Shown here: in pieces, positions 44,908-55,523 of the stretch | Position numbering within the stretch: the stretch's first letter is position 1 | How the letters are laid out: each line of letters opens with the position of its first letter | Origin: Macrolepiota albuminosa | Taxonomy: Eukaryota > Basidiomycota > Agaricomycetes > Agaricales > Agaricaceae | Length of the DNA stretch: 64,000 nt | NCBI GenBank assembly: GCA_027475525.1 | Contig: JAMWFC010000062.1 | Span: 124,001 to 188,000, forward strand | Direction of reading: 5' to 3' | Program-made: the position numbers and the translations under genes | The notes under the pieces: generated by a model | The model's database searches: none | Told to the model about the DNA's origin: nothing | Seen by the model: only the letters and a program-made list of their open reading frames with translations

Positions 44908-46860
44908 ATGTCGCGTACGCCAACGCATTCCCCGACGCCCCTGCAAACCAACGAGGTTGCGCCCCTGATGGCCTGGGAGGCCCAGGATGCACGGTACCAG
45001 GCCTGCCTGGACCGGGAGCGCGTGACGGCGCTTGTACAACAGCGTGAGTGCTTTCGCGAGGGTCCGCTTACCGCGGCTGACGTTTCCCCTTCAGAACAAA
45101 GATCTTCCCCCGCTCTGGAGGCGGGTCCCAGCCGACTTCCGGAGTCTGTTCCCGAGGCTGGCCCCAGCGTTCTCCCGGAGTCCCGCCCCAGTCGTCCCGC
45201 GCCTACCTTTGCGTGGATGACTGTCCGCCCACCCCGCCCTCAACCCCCTCCTCGTCCTAGGCTTCCTGCCCCCCGCTTTCGTCGCTCCGGGATGGCACTG
45301 TCCGCCCACCCCGCCCTCAACCCCCTCCTCGTCCTAGGCTTCCTGCCCCCCGCTTTCGTCGCTCCGGGATGGCAATAGGGGCCGTCTCCGAAGTCCCGGA
45401 GGGTCAACGTGTTGCGTGGGAGGGCGTGACGCAAGAGTTGTTTGAGGGGGCCCTTGAGAGGCTCCGGGGCTTACCTGCCCACGCCTGGTGCGTGAGCAAC
45501 GGACCGGTGAGTGGGCTCTCACCTCCTGGTCTTTGTGCTGATCTCGGTGCAGTGCCTGCACTGCGCCCGGCGCGTGGTCCCTTGCCTGTTCGAGGTTCCG
45601 GGCCCCTCGTCCCGCCGCGATACGTCCGTTTGCGAGGCCTGCCGCCAGAACCATGAGCGGTGCTCCGTGTCGGCGCTGTGGCGGGCGCGGTGTGTCTCCC
45701 GGGAGCAGGGGTGGCCGCTGGCTGGGGTTACTCGGAGGATGGGAGTGGAGGACCGGGACTGGGTGGTGGAGCCGGTGGGGGAGGGGTCCGGCCGCTGGCT
45801 GGGGTTACTCGGAGGATGGGAGTGGAGGACCGGGACTGGGTGGTGGAGCCGGTGGGGGAGGGGTCCGCGGCGCCCGCTGAGGCACCCAGTGGGGGGTCGG
45901 GGGGTCGAGGAGTCGTTCGGGTGGGGGGCCGGGGGCGGCCCGTGGTCCTGATCACCCGTCGGGTGACCCGGGCTGGGGCCAGCAGTCACGAGGGTCGCGG
46001 GGGGCGCCCCGACAAGGGGAAGAGGCGGGCGTCGCCTAGTCCCTCCCCGGGGCCTTCTAAGAGGGCGCGTCTGCCTGCGGCAACCCCGCCCCCGACTTCC
46101 CCAGCACGCCTCTCCCCGGCGACGTTCTCTCCCCTGTCTGGGCGACCGCTGGACGTTGAAGTGAGGGCTCTGCAGGAGCGCCTCGAGCAGGCCGACCGGG
46201 AGCGGGAGCAGGAGCGCCTCGAGCAGGCCGACCAGGAGCGGGAGGAGCGCGAGGAGGGGGCGAGGGAGGAGGCGGCACTCCGGAGGAGGCTGGAGGAGGA
46301 CCGCGAGATGGCCCTCCGGGAGCTGGAGGAGGCGAGGGTGGCCCGAGGGGGAGCTGAGGCCCAGCTGGACGCCATGAGGGCCAGGCTGGGGCAGGGGGTT
46401 GGGCTCCCGGAGCGAGGTCCCTCGAGCCCGGGGTTGGTCGAGGCCTTGCGCCGGGACGTGGTCATCGGGCGCATGGCCTCCTTGAGTGAGTGTCCCCCCC
46501 TTTCGTGCCTAGGTCGTACTAATATTTCCAGGCTGGGCTCGGGAGCACCGTCTGCTCCTCGACGGGGCCGCCGCGGCGCTCGCGTCTCTCCAAGAGGGGC
46601 TACGGTCGGAGGTGGGGAGCCCCGGGGTGGAGCGGGGTCTAGATTTGCTGGGGAGGCTGGTGGGCGTGCACCGCCGGAGGAACGTCCCAGCCCCGGGATC
46701 GTGGTTCGAGCGCATTTTGGACGAGGGCGAGCAGCTCCCATCTTGGGAGCAGCTGGCCGAGGAGGTGTTGCGAGAGCACGGCCCAGAGGGGGTGGGGGAG
46801 GATTTCCGGGGTTGGCCAAGGGGAGGGGGGGGTGAGGGTGACTCGGGGCCCCAGGTCTAG
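44908..46860 (+). CDS. GyD antisense accessory gene with Zn2Cys6-like cluster and coiled coil
   Basis: Opposite to gag-pol, between pol and the 3' LTR, like the GyC gene. Starts MSRTPTHSPTPLQTNEVAP at 44,908. Likely introns: 45,044-45,094 (GTGAGT..TTCAG), 45,507-45,552 and 46,486-46,531; the last has a TACTAAT branch site. Exon joining at 45,506/45,553 creates cysteines spaced C-X2-C-X6-C-X15-C-X2-C-X6-C, a fungal Zn2Cys6 pattern with a longer central loop. Next comes a basic, Ser/Pro-rich segment (GKRRASPSPSPGPSKRAR, possible nuclear signal), then a strongly charged Glu/Arg coiled coil (about 46,150-46,400, LEQADREREQERLEQ) and a compact C-terminal domain ending TAG at 46,860. Two 77-bp duplications (45,220-45,373 and 45,713-45,866) break the uncorrected frame. 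Function unknown. Confidence 0.75.
45220..45373. repeat. 77-bp tandem duplication 10 (GyD accessory gene)
   Basis: Copies 45,220-45,296 and 45,297-45,373; shifts the exon 1 frame. Confidence 0.95.
45713..45866. repeat. 77-bp tandem duplication 11 (GyD accessory gene)
   Basis: Copies 45,713-45,789 and 45,790-45,866; splits exon 2 just after the cysteine cluster. Confidence 0.95.
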
Positions 46861-47115
46861 GGGTCCCCGTTTTCTTGCCATTTGCCGGTTTCCTGGTCTG
46901 TAACTATAATGTACCTTCTAGAAAATGTATATATTCGGCCGTCGTACTCGAAATGTAAGTAAAGTGGTAGGAAAGAACGAGAAAGTGTACCTTGCCCAGA
47001 ATCCGGGGCGTTACTGTGAAGAAAGTACTAAAGAGAGTAAGATCTAGAGAGGGAAAGCAGAAAATATACATGGGAGTTGAATCCCTACTGAGCCCAGAGG
47101 CGGGGGTTACGCCCA
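46861..47115. other. Convergent intergenic region between the accessory gene and GyD pol
   Basis: 255 bp between the two stop codons (TAG at 46,860 plus strand, TAG at 47,116 minus strand). AT-richer than its surroundings and presumably holds both polyadenylation regions. No ORF. Confidence 0.6.
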
Positions 47116-50100
47116 CTACTGCCGTCTGTGAGTCCTGCGCCCGGGGAGGTCGTTTTCCGGGTGCCGTTGTTGAAAGTCCCGGAGTTTGTCGAGGGCGCCT
47201 TCGAGGTTTTTGCGTGGTTCCCAGGTGTCGTCTTCCGGGCCATATCCCTTAAGTCCCGGAGTTTGTCGAGGGCGCCTTCGAGGTTTTTGCGTGGTTCCCA
47301 GGTGTCGTCTTCCGGGCCATATCCCTTCCACCGTATGAGGAAGTGGGGTCGTCCACGAATGTTCCGGGAGTCGAGGATGTCCTCAACTTCGTAGTGGTAC
47401 TCGTCCTCGACCTCGACCGGGGGAGGGGGCTCGGGGCGTTCCGGGAGTCGAGGATGTCCTCAACTTCGTAGTGGTACTCGTCCTCGACCTCGACCGGGGG
47501 AGGGGGCTCGGGGCGCCGTTTGGGGAAAGGATCCGGGGGGTGTCGTTCCAGGAGGCGAACGTGGAATACTGGATGCAGACCTTTTAGTCCTGGGGGGAGC
47601 TCGATCTTGTAGGCGTGAGATGAGACCTTCTTCAGTATTTTGAACGGGCCGAGATGCTTGTGATTGAGTTTTGGGGAGGGCCGGCGGGTGCGGAGGTGTC
47701 GCCGATCTAGCCATACCTTTGTCCCGGGGGCCCAGTCGGGGGTGTCTTCCCGTTTCCGGTCGGCGTGTTTCACGTAGGCCCGGTTCGCGATGTTGATCTC
47801 TTCCCGGAGAAACTCATGAAGGGATTGGGGATCCCGGGTGACCTTGTGGGCGGCGTGCGACGGGATGTCCCGGAGCGAGAGCGTCAGTCGAGGGTGGTAT
47901 CCCTTGTTGGCAAAGAAGGGTGATACCCCGGTGGCAGAGTGTGGCGTGTTGTTGTAGGTGAACTCGGCCAGGGGGAGCTCGGCGCGCCAGTCGTCCTGCA
48001 GGTAGTTGACGTACAGCCGGAGGTACTGCTCGAGGGACTGGTTGACCCTTTCGGTTTGGCCGTCGGTTTCGGGGTGGTAGGCGGTAGAGAGGTTAGTCTT
48101 TACTTCAAGTGCCTTACACAGGGAAGTCCAAAACTTGGACACAAAGAGAGGGCCACGGTCGGAGACGATGTCGTCCGGGAGTCCATGTTTGGCGAAGACG
48201 TGCTCGAGGAACAGCCGGGCGAAATCTGGGGCGGTATCCGTGGTGTGGCAGGGTAGGAAGATGCCCTGTTTGGTCAGCCTGCACACAACGACGAGAATAG
48301 CATTGAACCCTTCAGATTCCGGGAGCTCGACGATGTGGTCTAGAGATATGGAGGACCAGGGGCGTCGCCCGACCGGCAGGGGTTTCAGGAGTCCGTACGG
48401 TCGGTGTCGGGGGACCTTGGCCCGGAGGCAGGGCTCGCACGATCGAATGTAACGGGTCACGTCCTTCTTCAACCCTGGCCAAAAGTAAGTCCGGGAGATG
48501 AGCTGGAGGGTCTTACGTATTCCAGGATGTCCCCGGAGCTTGTGGTCGTGGTGTTGGCGGAGGACGTCGTAGCGAAGTCGGGCGTGATCCGGGACGTAGA
48601 TGCGGCCGTCCCGGAGGAGGAGTTTCTCGTCGGGGGACAAGGAGAAGGCGGGGTCCTGGTCGGTTCCGTCGGGAGAGTTTCGGGGGTCGTGATCGGTGAA
48701 GTACTTGTCTCGGGGAGCGCGGCGGATCTGGTTCAGGGTTCCTTCGTCATTTAAGATCAGTACGGCATTCAGATGTTCGGGAGGGATCACCACGCGATGA
48801 TTGAACGCATTGCGTTCCGCCTCGAACGACTTCTTGGGATAGACGTCCGGACGACGGGTGAGGGCATCGGGTTTGGCTCCGAGTCGTCCCGGGCGGTACT
48901 GGATCGTGAAGTCGTATTCCGAGAGGACCTCGGACCATCGGGCCTGCCGTCGACTAAGCTGCTTGGTCGTGGTGAAGTACTGCAGGTTGTTGTGATCCGA
49001 GTAGACCTGGATCCGGTGCTGGGCTCCCTCGAGGTAGGCTCGCCATTGCTTGAAGGCTTCGACGATGGCGAGGAGCTCCTTGTCGTAGATGTCGTAGTTG
49101 AGCTCGGCGTCGATCATGGACCGGGTGTAGAAGGCAACGGGCCGGGGTTCCCCTCCGTCAGGTTCCATCTGCGAGAGGATCCCGGCGATGGCGTAGTCGG
49201 AGGCGTCGCATTCCAGGATAATCGGGAGGGTCGGGTCGTAGTGCCGGAGTACGGGGGCGGTCGTGAAAGCCTCCTTGAGCAGGTTAAAGACACTCTGGCA
49301 CTTACTGTCCCAGTTCCAGGCGATGTCCTTGCGCATGAGCCGGTTGAGGGGTTTCGTGATACCGGAGTAGTTATCTATGAACCTCCGGTAAAAGTTAGCG
49401 AAACCCAAGAAAGACTGTACTTCCTTGACGTTCCGGGGCTGCGGCCAGTTGACGATGGCCTCGACCTTGTGGGGGTCCATGCGAATGCCATTCGGGGATA
49501 CTATGACGCCAAGATACTCAACCTCTTCCGTATGAAATGAACACTTCTCAGGCTTGGCGTGGAGGTTGTGCTCCCGGAGGCGCTCGAGGACTTGCCGGAC
49601 ATGCTTCTGGTGATCCTCTGGCGAGTCGGAATAAATGAGGATGTCGTCCAGGTAGACGATCACGAAGACGTCGCTCATGTCGTGGAGGATGTCGTTCATG
49701 AAGTATTGGAACGTGGCGGGGGAGTTAGTCATTCTGAAAGGCATCACAAGGTACTCAAACAGACCATGTCGTTCATGAAGTATTGGAACGTGGCGGGGGA
49801 GTTAGTCATTCTGAAAGGCATCACAAGGTACTCAAACAGACCATACTGCGTTCGGAACGCGGTTTTCCACTCGTGTCCCAGGGCGATGCGGACGTTGTTG
49901 TAACCGGAGCGGAGGTCGATCTTTGTATAAACCTTGGCACTGCGGAGTCGATCGACCAGATCGCCAATGAGCAGGAGCGGGTAGCGGTTCTTCTTGGTGA
50001 TCTTATTGAGTCCCCGGTAGTCGACACAGAGTCGGAGCGAGCCGTCCTTCTTCTTGGCGAATAGAACCGGGGCTCCGGCGGCGGAGGCAGAGGGTCGGAT

Positions 50101-51978
50101 GAATCCCTTACCGAGCATTTCGTCGAGGTAGTCCTTGAGAGCCCGGAGTTCGACCTCCGACATGTTGTAGACCTTGCCAAAAGGGGGGGTGGCTCCTTCC
50201 TCGAGGTCGATGGTGTGATCATAGGGGCGATGAGGGGGGATCTCCTTGGCGTCTCCTTCGGAGAATACGTCAGCGAACTCGTGATACTCCGGGGGAACTA
50301 CTTCTCGGAGGATTTGCTCCTCAGTTTTCTGTCCCGGGGGAATAGCGTCCCCTCGTAGGTGTTCTTCTGGGAGAGAAGGCGAGGTGTGCAGCTGAAACGT
50401 GGGAGTCCCATCCCTCATGAGGCGGACGAAGGGGGCGGCCCCAATGATCCTAATGTCGAGTGCGCTCGGGTCGATCGGTGTTGCGGAATCATCGGCCGGA
50501 GCGGGTGTGACGCGTGTCTGAGACCGGCAGGGGTAGTTCGGCCCCTTGTACTTGTTCCGAGGAATGTTTGGGGGTCGATCGGGGGCCTTGCGGTCTCGGA
50601 TGGGCGGGGGTGGTGCATGCGTGGGGGGCGCGGCAGTCGTCCCAGGGGTGTCGGGCGTCGGGTCGCCTCCTAGAGCCCGGAGGTGCACGGCGGTCGAGGG
50701 GTGGTCTTCGGGTCCCGGGAAGGTCATGGTGAGCGTCCTCCAGTCGATGTCGGGGTTCGTGTCGCGCAGCCAGGGTAGTCCCAGCACCATCGGGGTCGAT
50801 TTGTGAAGTCGCGTGACCAGGAAGTCGGAGGGTTCGTGTCGCGCAGCCAGGGTAGTCCCAGCACCATCGGGGTCGATTTGTGAAGTCGCGTGACCAGGAA
50901 GTCGGAAGTGAACTCGAAGTTGTTGTCCAGGGTCACGCGTCCCGAGTGAGACCTTTGGATGGGGCCGGAGGAGGAGGGGGTGCCGTCGAGGCGTTGCAGG
51001 CGGAGGGGCTGGTCGAGGGAGTCGTGGGGGAGGTCGAGGGCGTCGCTGATGAAGGGGTGCCGTCGAGGCGTTGCAGGCGGAGGGGCTGGTCGAGGGAGTC
51101 GTGGGGGAGGTCGAGGGCGTCGCTGATGAAGACCCCGGTGGCTCCGCTGTCGATAAGGGCCGATATCGGTCCCGGGGTGCCGTCCAGCCTGGCATTGATG
51201 ACGAAGGATTGGGAGTGGCTCCGCTGTCGATAAGGGCCGATATCGGTCCCGGGGTGCCGTCCAGCCTGGCATTGATGACGAAGGATTGGGACGAGCGGGA
51301 CTGGAGTCCGGGGGGTGGTGGGGGCTCGTCCGGGGGGTCCTTCGGGGTTGGGTCTGAGGAGTGGGGGATGTCGAAGGGGAGTTGCTGGTCGTTGGGGGTC
51401 GGGTCCCGGGTCAGGCGAAGGGTGAGGTGTCGCCAATCGATGCGGGGGTTGGTGTCCCGGAGCCACGGGAGCCCTAAGACCAGGGGTGCGGAAGGGTGGA
51501 GTTTTGTTATCAACATCCGGAGGTTGTGAGTCTGTCCGTTGGCGAAGGTAACGGGCATACGCACAAAGTGGGTAATGTCCCCCGCCGTAGAGGCGTCTCC
51601 GTCAAAGAGGCAGAGTCGTACCGGGACCGGGAGTCGCTGGGCGGGTTCCGGGGCGAGGGTAGACCATGCTTCGTCGACGAAGTTGTCGGTGGCGCCACTG
51701 TCAACGAGGGTGTTGAGGGGAGTTCCGGAGGGGGTGAGGCGGGTTTTGAGGAGGAGGGAGTGCGAAGAGTGGGAGGGTAGATAAGCTGTGAGGGTGTCCT
51801 GTATGAGTGTCGTAGAGCGAAGATGTGAGACCGGGGCGGAGAAGACGTCGGGGTCGATTCCGCGATTTAGGGCGTCTTCCAGGTCTAAATCGCCGGGTCG
51901 TTTTCCGAATACTCGTAGGTGGCGTCCTCCCCTTTGAAGGTCCAGGTGGCACGTCCCATGACCTGTCGTTTGGGGCAC
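47116..51978 (-). CDS. GyD pol: tandem proteases, RT, RNase H, integrase, chromodomain
   Basis: Pol opens in the -1 frame relative to gag, overlapping its end. Two retropepsin-like domains follow each other: [13 protein letters not shown] (about 51,700) to [17 protein letters not shown], and [16 protein letters not shown] (about 51,150) to [44 protein letters not shown] and catalytic [12 protein letters not shown] (about 49,660). RNase [13 protein letters not shown] and DHNNLQYF. Integrase: zinc region with [25 protein letters not shown] and [17 protein letters not shown] region ([11 protein letters not shown]) and the chromodomain [23 protein letters not shown] end at TAG 47,116. Removing the 77-bp duplications at 47,174, 47,361, 49,689, 50,753, 50,977 and 51,138 would leave an apparently open frame with all catalytic residues, so this copy may be intact. 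Confidence 0.9.
47174..47327. repeat. 77-bp tandem duplication 12 (GyD chromodomain)
   Basis: Copies 47,174-47,250 and 47,251-47,327; duplicates the TWEP block. Confidence 0.95.
47361..47514. repeat. 77-bp tandem duplication 13 (GyD chromodomain N-side)
   Basis: Copies 47,361-47,437 and 47,438-47,514; duplicates the VEDILDSRN block. Confidence 0.95.
49689..49842. repeat. 77-bp tandem duplication 14 (GyD RT)
   Basis: Copies 49,689-49,765 and 49,766-49,842. Divides the two long pol frames inside [18 protein letters not shown]. Confidence 0.95.
50753..50906. repeat. 77-bp tandem duplication 15 (GyD protease 2)
   Basis: Copies 50,753-50,829 and 50,830-50,906, at the GLPWLRDTN end of the second protease. 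Confidence 0.95.
50977..51130. repeat. 77-bp tandem duplication 16 (GyD protease 2)
   Basis: Copies 50,977-51,053 and 51,054-51,130. Confidence 0.95.
51138..51291. repeat. 77-bp tandem duplication 17 (GyD protease 2 active site)
   Basis: Copies 51,138-51,214 and 51,215-51,291; each contains the ALIDSGAT codons. GyD-old has one copy at the equivalent site. Confidence 0.95.
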
Positions 51979-54768
51979 TCGGAGATGAAATGATCTTTCT
52001 CACCACAGAGTATGCAGACACCCTCCCTTCTCCGTCGCTCCTGCACATCCGTCGGGACCTGGATCCAGGGTCGTCCCTTCTTTTGAAGCCGGTTGGCTCG
52101 GAGGGCCTCCTCGTCCCGCTCGTCGTCTAAGTCAAGGTCTTCGGGGTCTTCCGGGGGTTCCTTGGAGCTTGGCACGTCGCCCGGGTCGTGGGCGGCCACG
52201 GCGGCGTTGAGTTGGGCCTGGGGGCGGGCGCCGCTGCCGGGGTTAGCGTTGGGCAGGCCGCGACTCACCGGGGGTCGGCCGCCAGGGAATGCGGGGGGAC
52301 CGGGGTTTCGACCTTGGGGGTTGGGGGCTTCGCCGGAGGGCCAAGGGGGTCCTCCTCTAGGGTTCCAGGGGGGTCGAGAATTCGAATACTCGCTGCGGTC
52401 TTCCCAGTAGCGTTGGTCGATCTGCATGACGAGGGCCTTATATCCGTCGTAGGAGGGTTGTTTCGGGGCGAGTCAGAGGACGTCCTTGATACGTTGTGGT
52501 AGGGCGCGGCGGAGGGCGTACCGGAGAGCGCTGTAGTTCCAACCTGTTTCGTAAGCTTCCTTCTCAAAACGTACGATAAAGGTGGTGAAACGTTCTTCCG
52601 AGCGCATCCGGAGATTGAAGAGGTTGTCCTCGGCCTCGGCCACGGTGTCGTAGATTCCGAACTTCCCGGAGAACTCGTCGACAAAGGCCTGCCAGCGAGC
52701 GAGTGCCGGATTGTTGGGGTCGAACTGGATGAGGGCCGTGTAGTGATCGAAGGCGATCCCCTGGAGGTATGATGCGGCAAAGGCCACCCGGGAGCTGTCA
52801 ACCTGAAACGTGAGCAGCTTTGCCTGGAATGTATTGAGACACTGAGTTAGGAAGGTACGCCATTTTCGGGGGTCCCGGCCCGTGAAAGCGTCGGGCTTTT
52901 GGATGTCCAGTCGTCCTTCGCGGGCGAGGGCGTCGCGGGCGTCGTCCGGTCCGGCAGCGTTACGGGGAGGGGGGCCAGCATTGTAATAATAGTAGTAATG
53001 ATTACCCCCCCCTCCTTGAGGAGGAAAAGCACCAAGAGCGGGGCCCCACCCGCCGGGAGGGCCTCCTCCGGGTGGCTCACCTGGGGGTCCACGCCCGGGA
53101 GGCCCGTTGTCCCAAGGGGGCTCGTTCCTGCCGGGAGGAGGCCCGGGTCTCCACGCAGGGGGCGGCGGAGGGGGAGGCCCTGGGGGTCGTCCTCGAGGTT
53201 CGGCTGGAGGTGGCGGAGGCGGTCGGGGAGGGTTCGGTGGGGTTGGGTCGATCGGAGGGGGGCCTGGTGCTGGGTCGGGTGCCGAGGTGGCGGAGGCGGT
53301 CGGGGAGGGTTCGGTGGGGTTGGGTCGATCGGAGGGGGGCCTGGTGCTGGGTCGGGTGCCGTGTTGCGCGGGGGTCGTTCAGCCCGGGAGGGTCGTGCTT
53401 GCATTGGGGGTCGCGGGGGGTTCCGTAGGTCGAAGTGGGGTGGCGGATCGCGGCGGAAGTTGCGTTCCGGGAGGACCGGGGCGGACGTGGGGGGTGGTGC
53501 TGGTGCCGGGGCGGGCGCGGGCGCAGGGCGTTGTTCGTTGTTGTCGCGCGTGAGCTCGTCAATGTAACATAGCATGTCGTCCGTACTAGGGGTGTCCACC
53601 CGGGCTCTACCGGGGTTCGTCGGGGCCGGGGGTCGGGCGTTGTCTGTTCGCGGGAGGGGTTCCAGGGGTCTTTGAGGCTGTCCCCAGGTCTCGAAGGTAC
53701 TAGGAACGGAGTTAGCCCTGCGGCGAGTTGACAAGCCTACCGTGCGAGCAGCGGGTTGATCGAAGAGGCCTCCCGTCGGGTTGAGGGACCGTAGTATGGC
53801 TGAGGCGTTCTGCCGTTCTTCCCGTTGCCGTTGCTCCGGAGTGGGGACCGTGGGGGTTGCCGGGACTGCTGGGGCCGGTTCCGGGGGTTCCCGTCGAATG
53901 TGAATCGAGCGACCTGGGTCCGCGGGGTCGTTGAGGGGCCGAGGGGAGGGGGACGCGTGGACTTCGTCGAGCAGTTGCTGTAATTCTTCCCGGAGGATCG
54001 TATTGCGCCTATACTTTACCATGGTTTGCTCCGGGAGTTCTCCTCGCGTGAGGCGATCCCCGAATTCGACCAGGCAGTGAGCCCATTCCTCCGGAGTGCC
54101 TTCAAAGTCGTCGTGTCCGAATTCCACGAGCAGCGTCCTGGTCCGTTGCGCGAAGTCCTCTGGTGAGATCCTGAGGGAGCGGAGTACCTCGTCCCGTTGC
54201 CGTTCATACTCCTCGAGGTGTCGTCGTCCCATTGGCGAGGGAGGGGTTCGAGCGGGTGGAGCGGCGGCCGGGTAATGACGAGGGGGGTAGTCGGGGTAGG
54301 GGGGTCCTCGGGGTTCTCGGGGTTGGGGGACGGGGCGTTGGTAACCGTAGTAGGGGGTGGGTGCAAAGGGGCCCTCGCTGGGGGGAATCGGGCGAGGCCC
54401 ACTGGGTACAGGAGGGGTCTCCGGCAGGCCCCCGGGAATGCTCCGGTACGAGGGGACTTCCACGGGTCGTGCCATGGCTAGGTTGGGCGGAGGGGCCCAG
54501 CTGGCTGAGGGCCCCAGATCATAGAGGGATGGGTCAGGGGCCCAGTGGCGGTGGAGGTGTTGGGCGTAGGGGCCCAGCTGGCTGAGGGCCCCAGATCATA
54601 GAGGGATGGGTCAGGGGCCCAGTGGCGGTGGAGGTACTGAGGTTCGTATGGGAGGGGTGGGTAGACAGGGCGGGGGGTCTGCGCGGAGTAGTGGTCGGGT
54701 ACCGGGCGTCCGTAAGGGTCGGTCTGGTACCCCGTGGGGTAGTAGGTGTGAGTATACGTAGCCATCAA
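51885..54768 (-). CDS. GyD gag
   Basis: Starts [19 protein letters not shown] at 54,768, 30 bp after the LTR. It has a Pro/Tyr-rich N-terminus, a helical charged block ([18 protein letters not shown]), long Pro-rich linkers, a Gly/Tyr run near 53,000, the capsid core [20 protein letters not shown] (52,473-52,787) and the knuckle [14 protein letters not shown] near 52,000 (C-X2-C-X4-H-X4-C). It ends ENDPAI-TAG at 51,885. One TGA near 52,470 sits where GyD-old has an Arg or Gln-type codon context and may be CGA to TGA. Duplications at 53,207-53,360 and 54,491-54,644 shift the raw frame. The -1 overlap with pol implies programmed frameshifting. Confidence 0.85.
53207..53360. repeat. 77-bp tandem duplication 18 (GyD gag linker)
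   Basis: Copies 53,207-53,283 and 53,284-53,360. Confidence 0.95.
54491..54644. repeat. 77-bp tandem duplication 19 (GyD gag N-terminus)
   Basis: Copies 54,491-54,567 and 54,568-54,644; separates the start codon at 54,768 from the main gag frame. Confidence 0.95.
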
Positions 54769-54798
54769 GAACGGTGTAAGGAAAGAGTCTTGATATTA

Positions 54799-55523
54799 TG
54801 TCAGGTTCCGCTGAATCGGGGGCTTTCCGGGAAAGCGACGCCCTTACGATGCGGACTTGATCTACGGATACCCGGGTGTCTGGAACTCCGGGGTTAGGAC
54901 TCCGGGGTTCAAGACGAGGACAGGGGTAATCCCGGGAGAGGGGACTAGAGTCCGGGAGTTGTGGGTTGGGGGTGGCTGAGAGTTAGAGGGGGTCGAGTCG
55001 TGAACCGGGGGTTCTAAGACGAGACCAAGTTAGTAACTTAAGAGTCGCGAAGTGCGTACCAAACTTATAGCACGCGAATACTAAGGCGTGCCAGTCAAAG
55101 CGTACCAAACAAGGCGTACCAGTCAAGCAGAGGGCACGCAATATCCAAAGTAACAGTATGCAAAGTATGTAATATCAAGACTACCGAATACAACAGGGAG
55201 CTACACTATAAGTACTACGGGGCCGGGTCTCGGGGTTCTGGGATGTCTGGGATGGGTTCCGGGGGCTATTGAGTAGCGGCAGGGGCTGTATACCAGGATT
55301 GCGCGTGTGGGCGCGCAATCAATTGGCGCGGATGGAGCCGTGATGCGTGATGCGTGATGGCCGGCACGAGTCGCGTGATCTGATCGTTGATCGGGGCTGG
55401 TGATGGCTGATGGCGGTGTCGGCGGTCGTGATGGCGGGGCATGTCCTGTGGGGTCGGAGGGAGGGTCCCGGAGGGTGTTCCGGGGGTGTCCCAGGGTGGG
55501 CCCGGAGGGGAGGGGTCGTGACA
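54799..55523 (-). mobile_element. GyD 5' LTR
   Basis: 725 bp, same ends as 44,054-44,778. On its left it leads into the gag leader. On its right it leads not into flanking DNA but into another PPT and accessory-gene start, so it is shared with a second, truncated GyD copy. Confidence 0.95.

Noticed and set aside
44456..44992. Minus-strand Pro/Arg-rich ORF of 178 codons, recurring at 55,201-55,707
   Set aside because: It lies mostly inside the GyD LTRs; its repetition is explained by the LTR pair.
45986..46819. Minus-strand 277-codon ORF
   Set aside because: Antisense of the GyD accessory gene in GC-rich DNA. The plus strand has the introns, cysteine cluster and coiled coil.
44908..46860. 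Accessory gene as a captured host transcription factor at this locus
   Set aside because: Its start, PPT and LTR recur together at 55,524-55,802, so it travels with the element. An ancient capture from a host family remains possible.
52899..53567. Gly/Arg-rich plus-strand ORFs
   Set aside because: Antisense of the proline-rich GyD gag linker; composition artefact.
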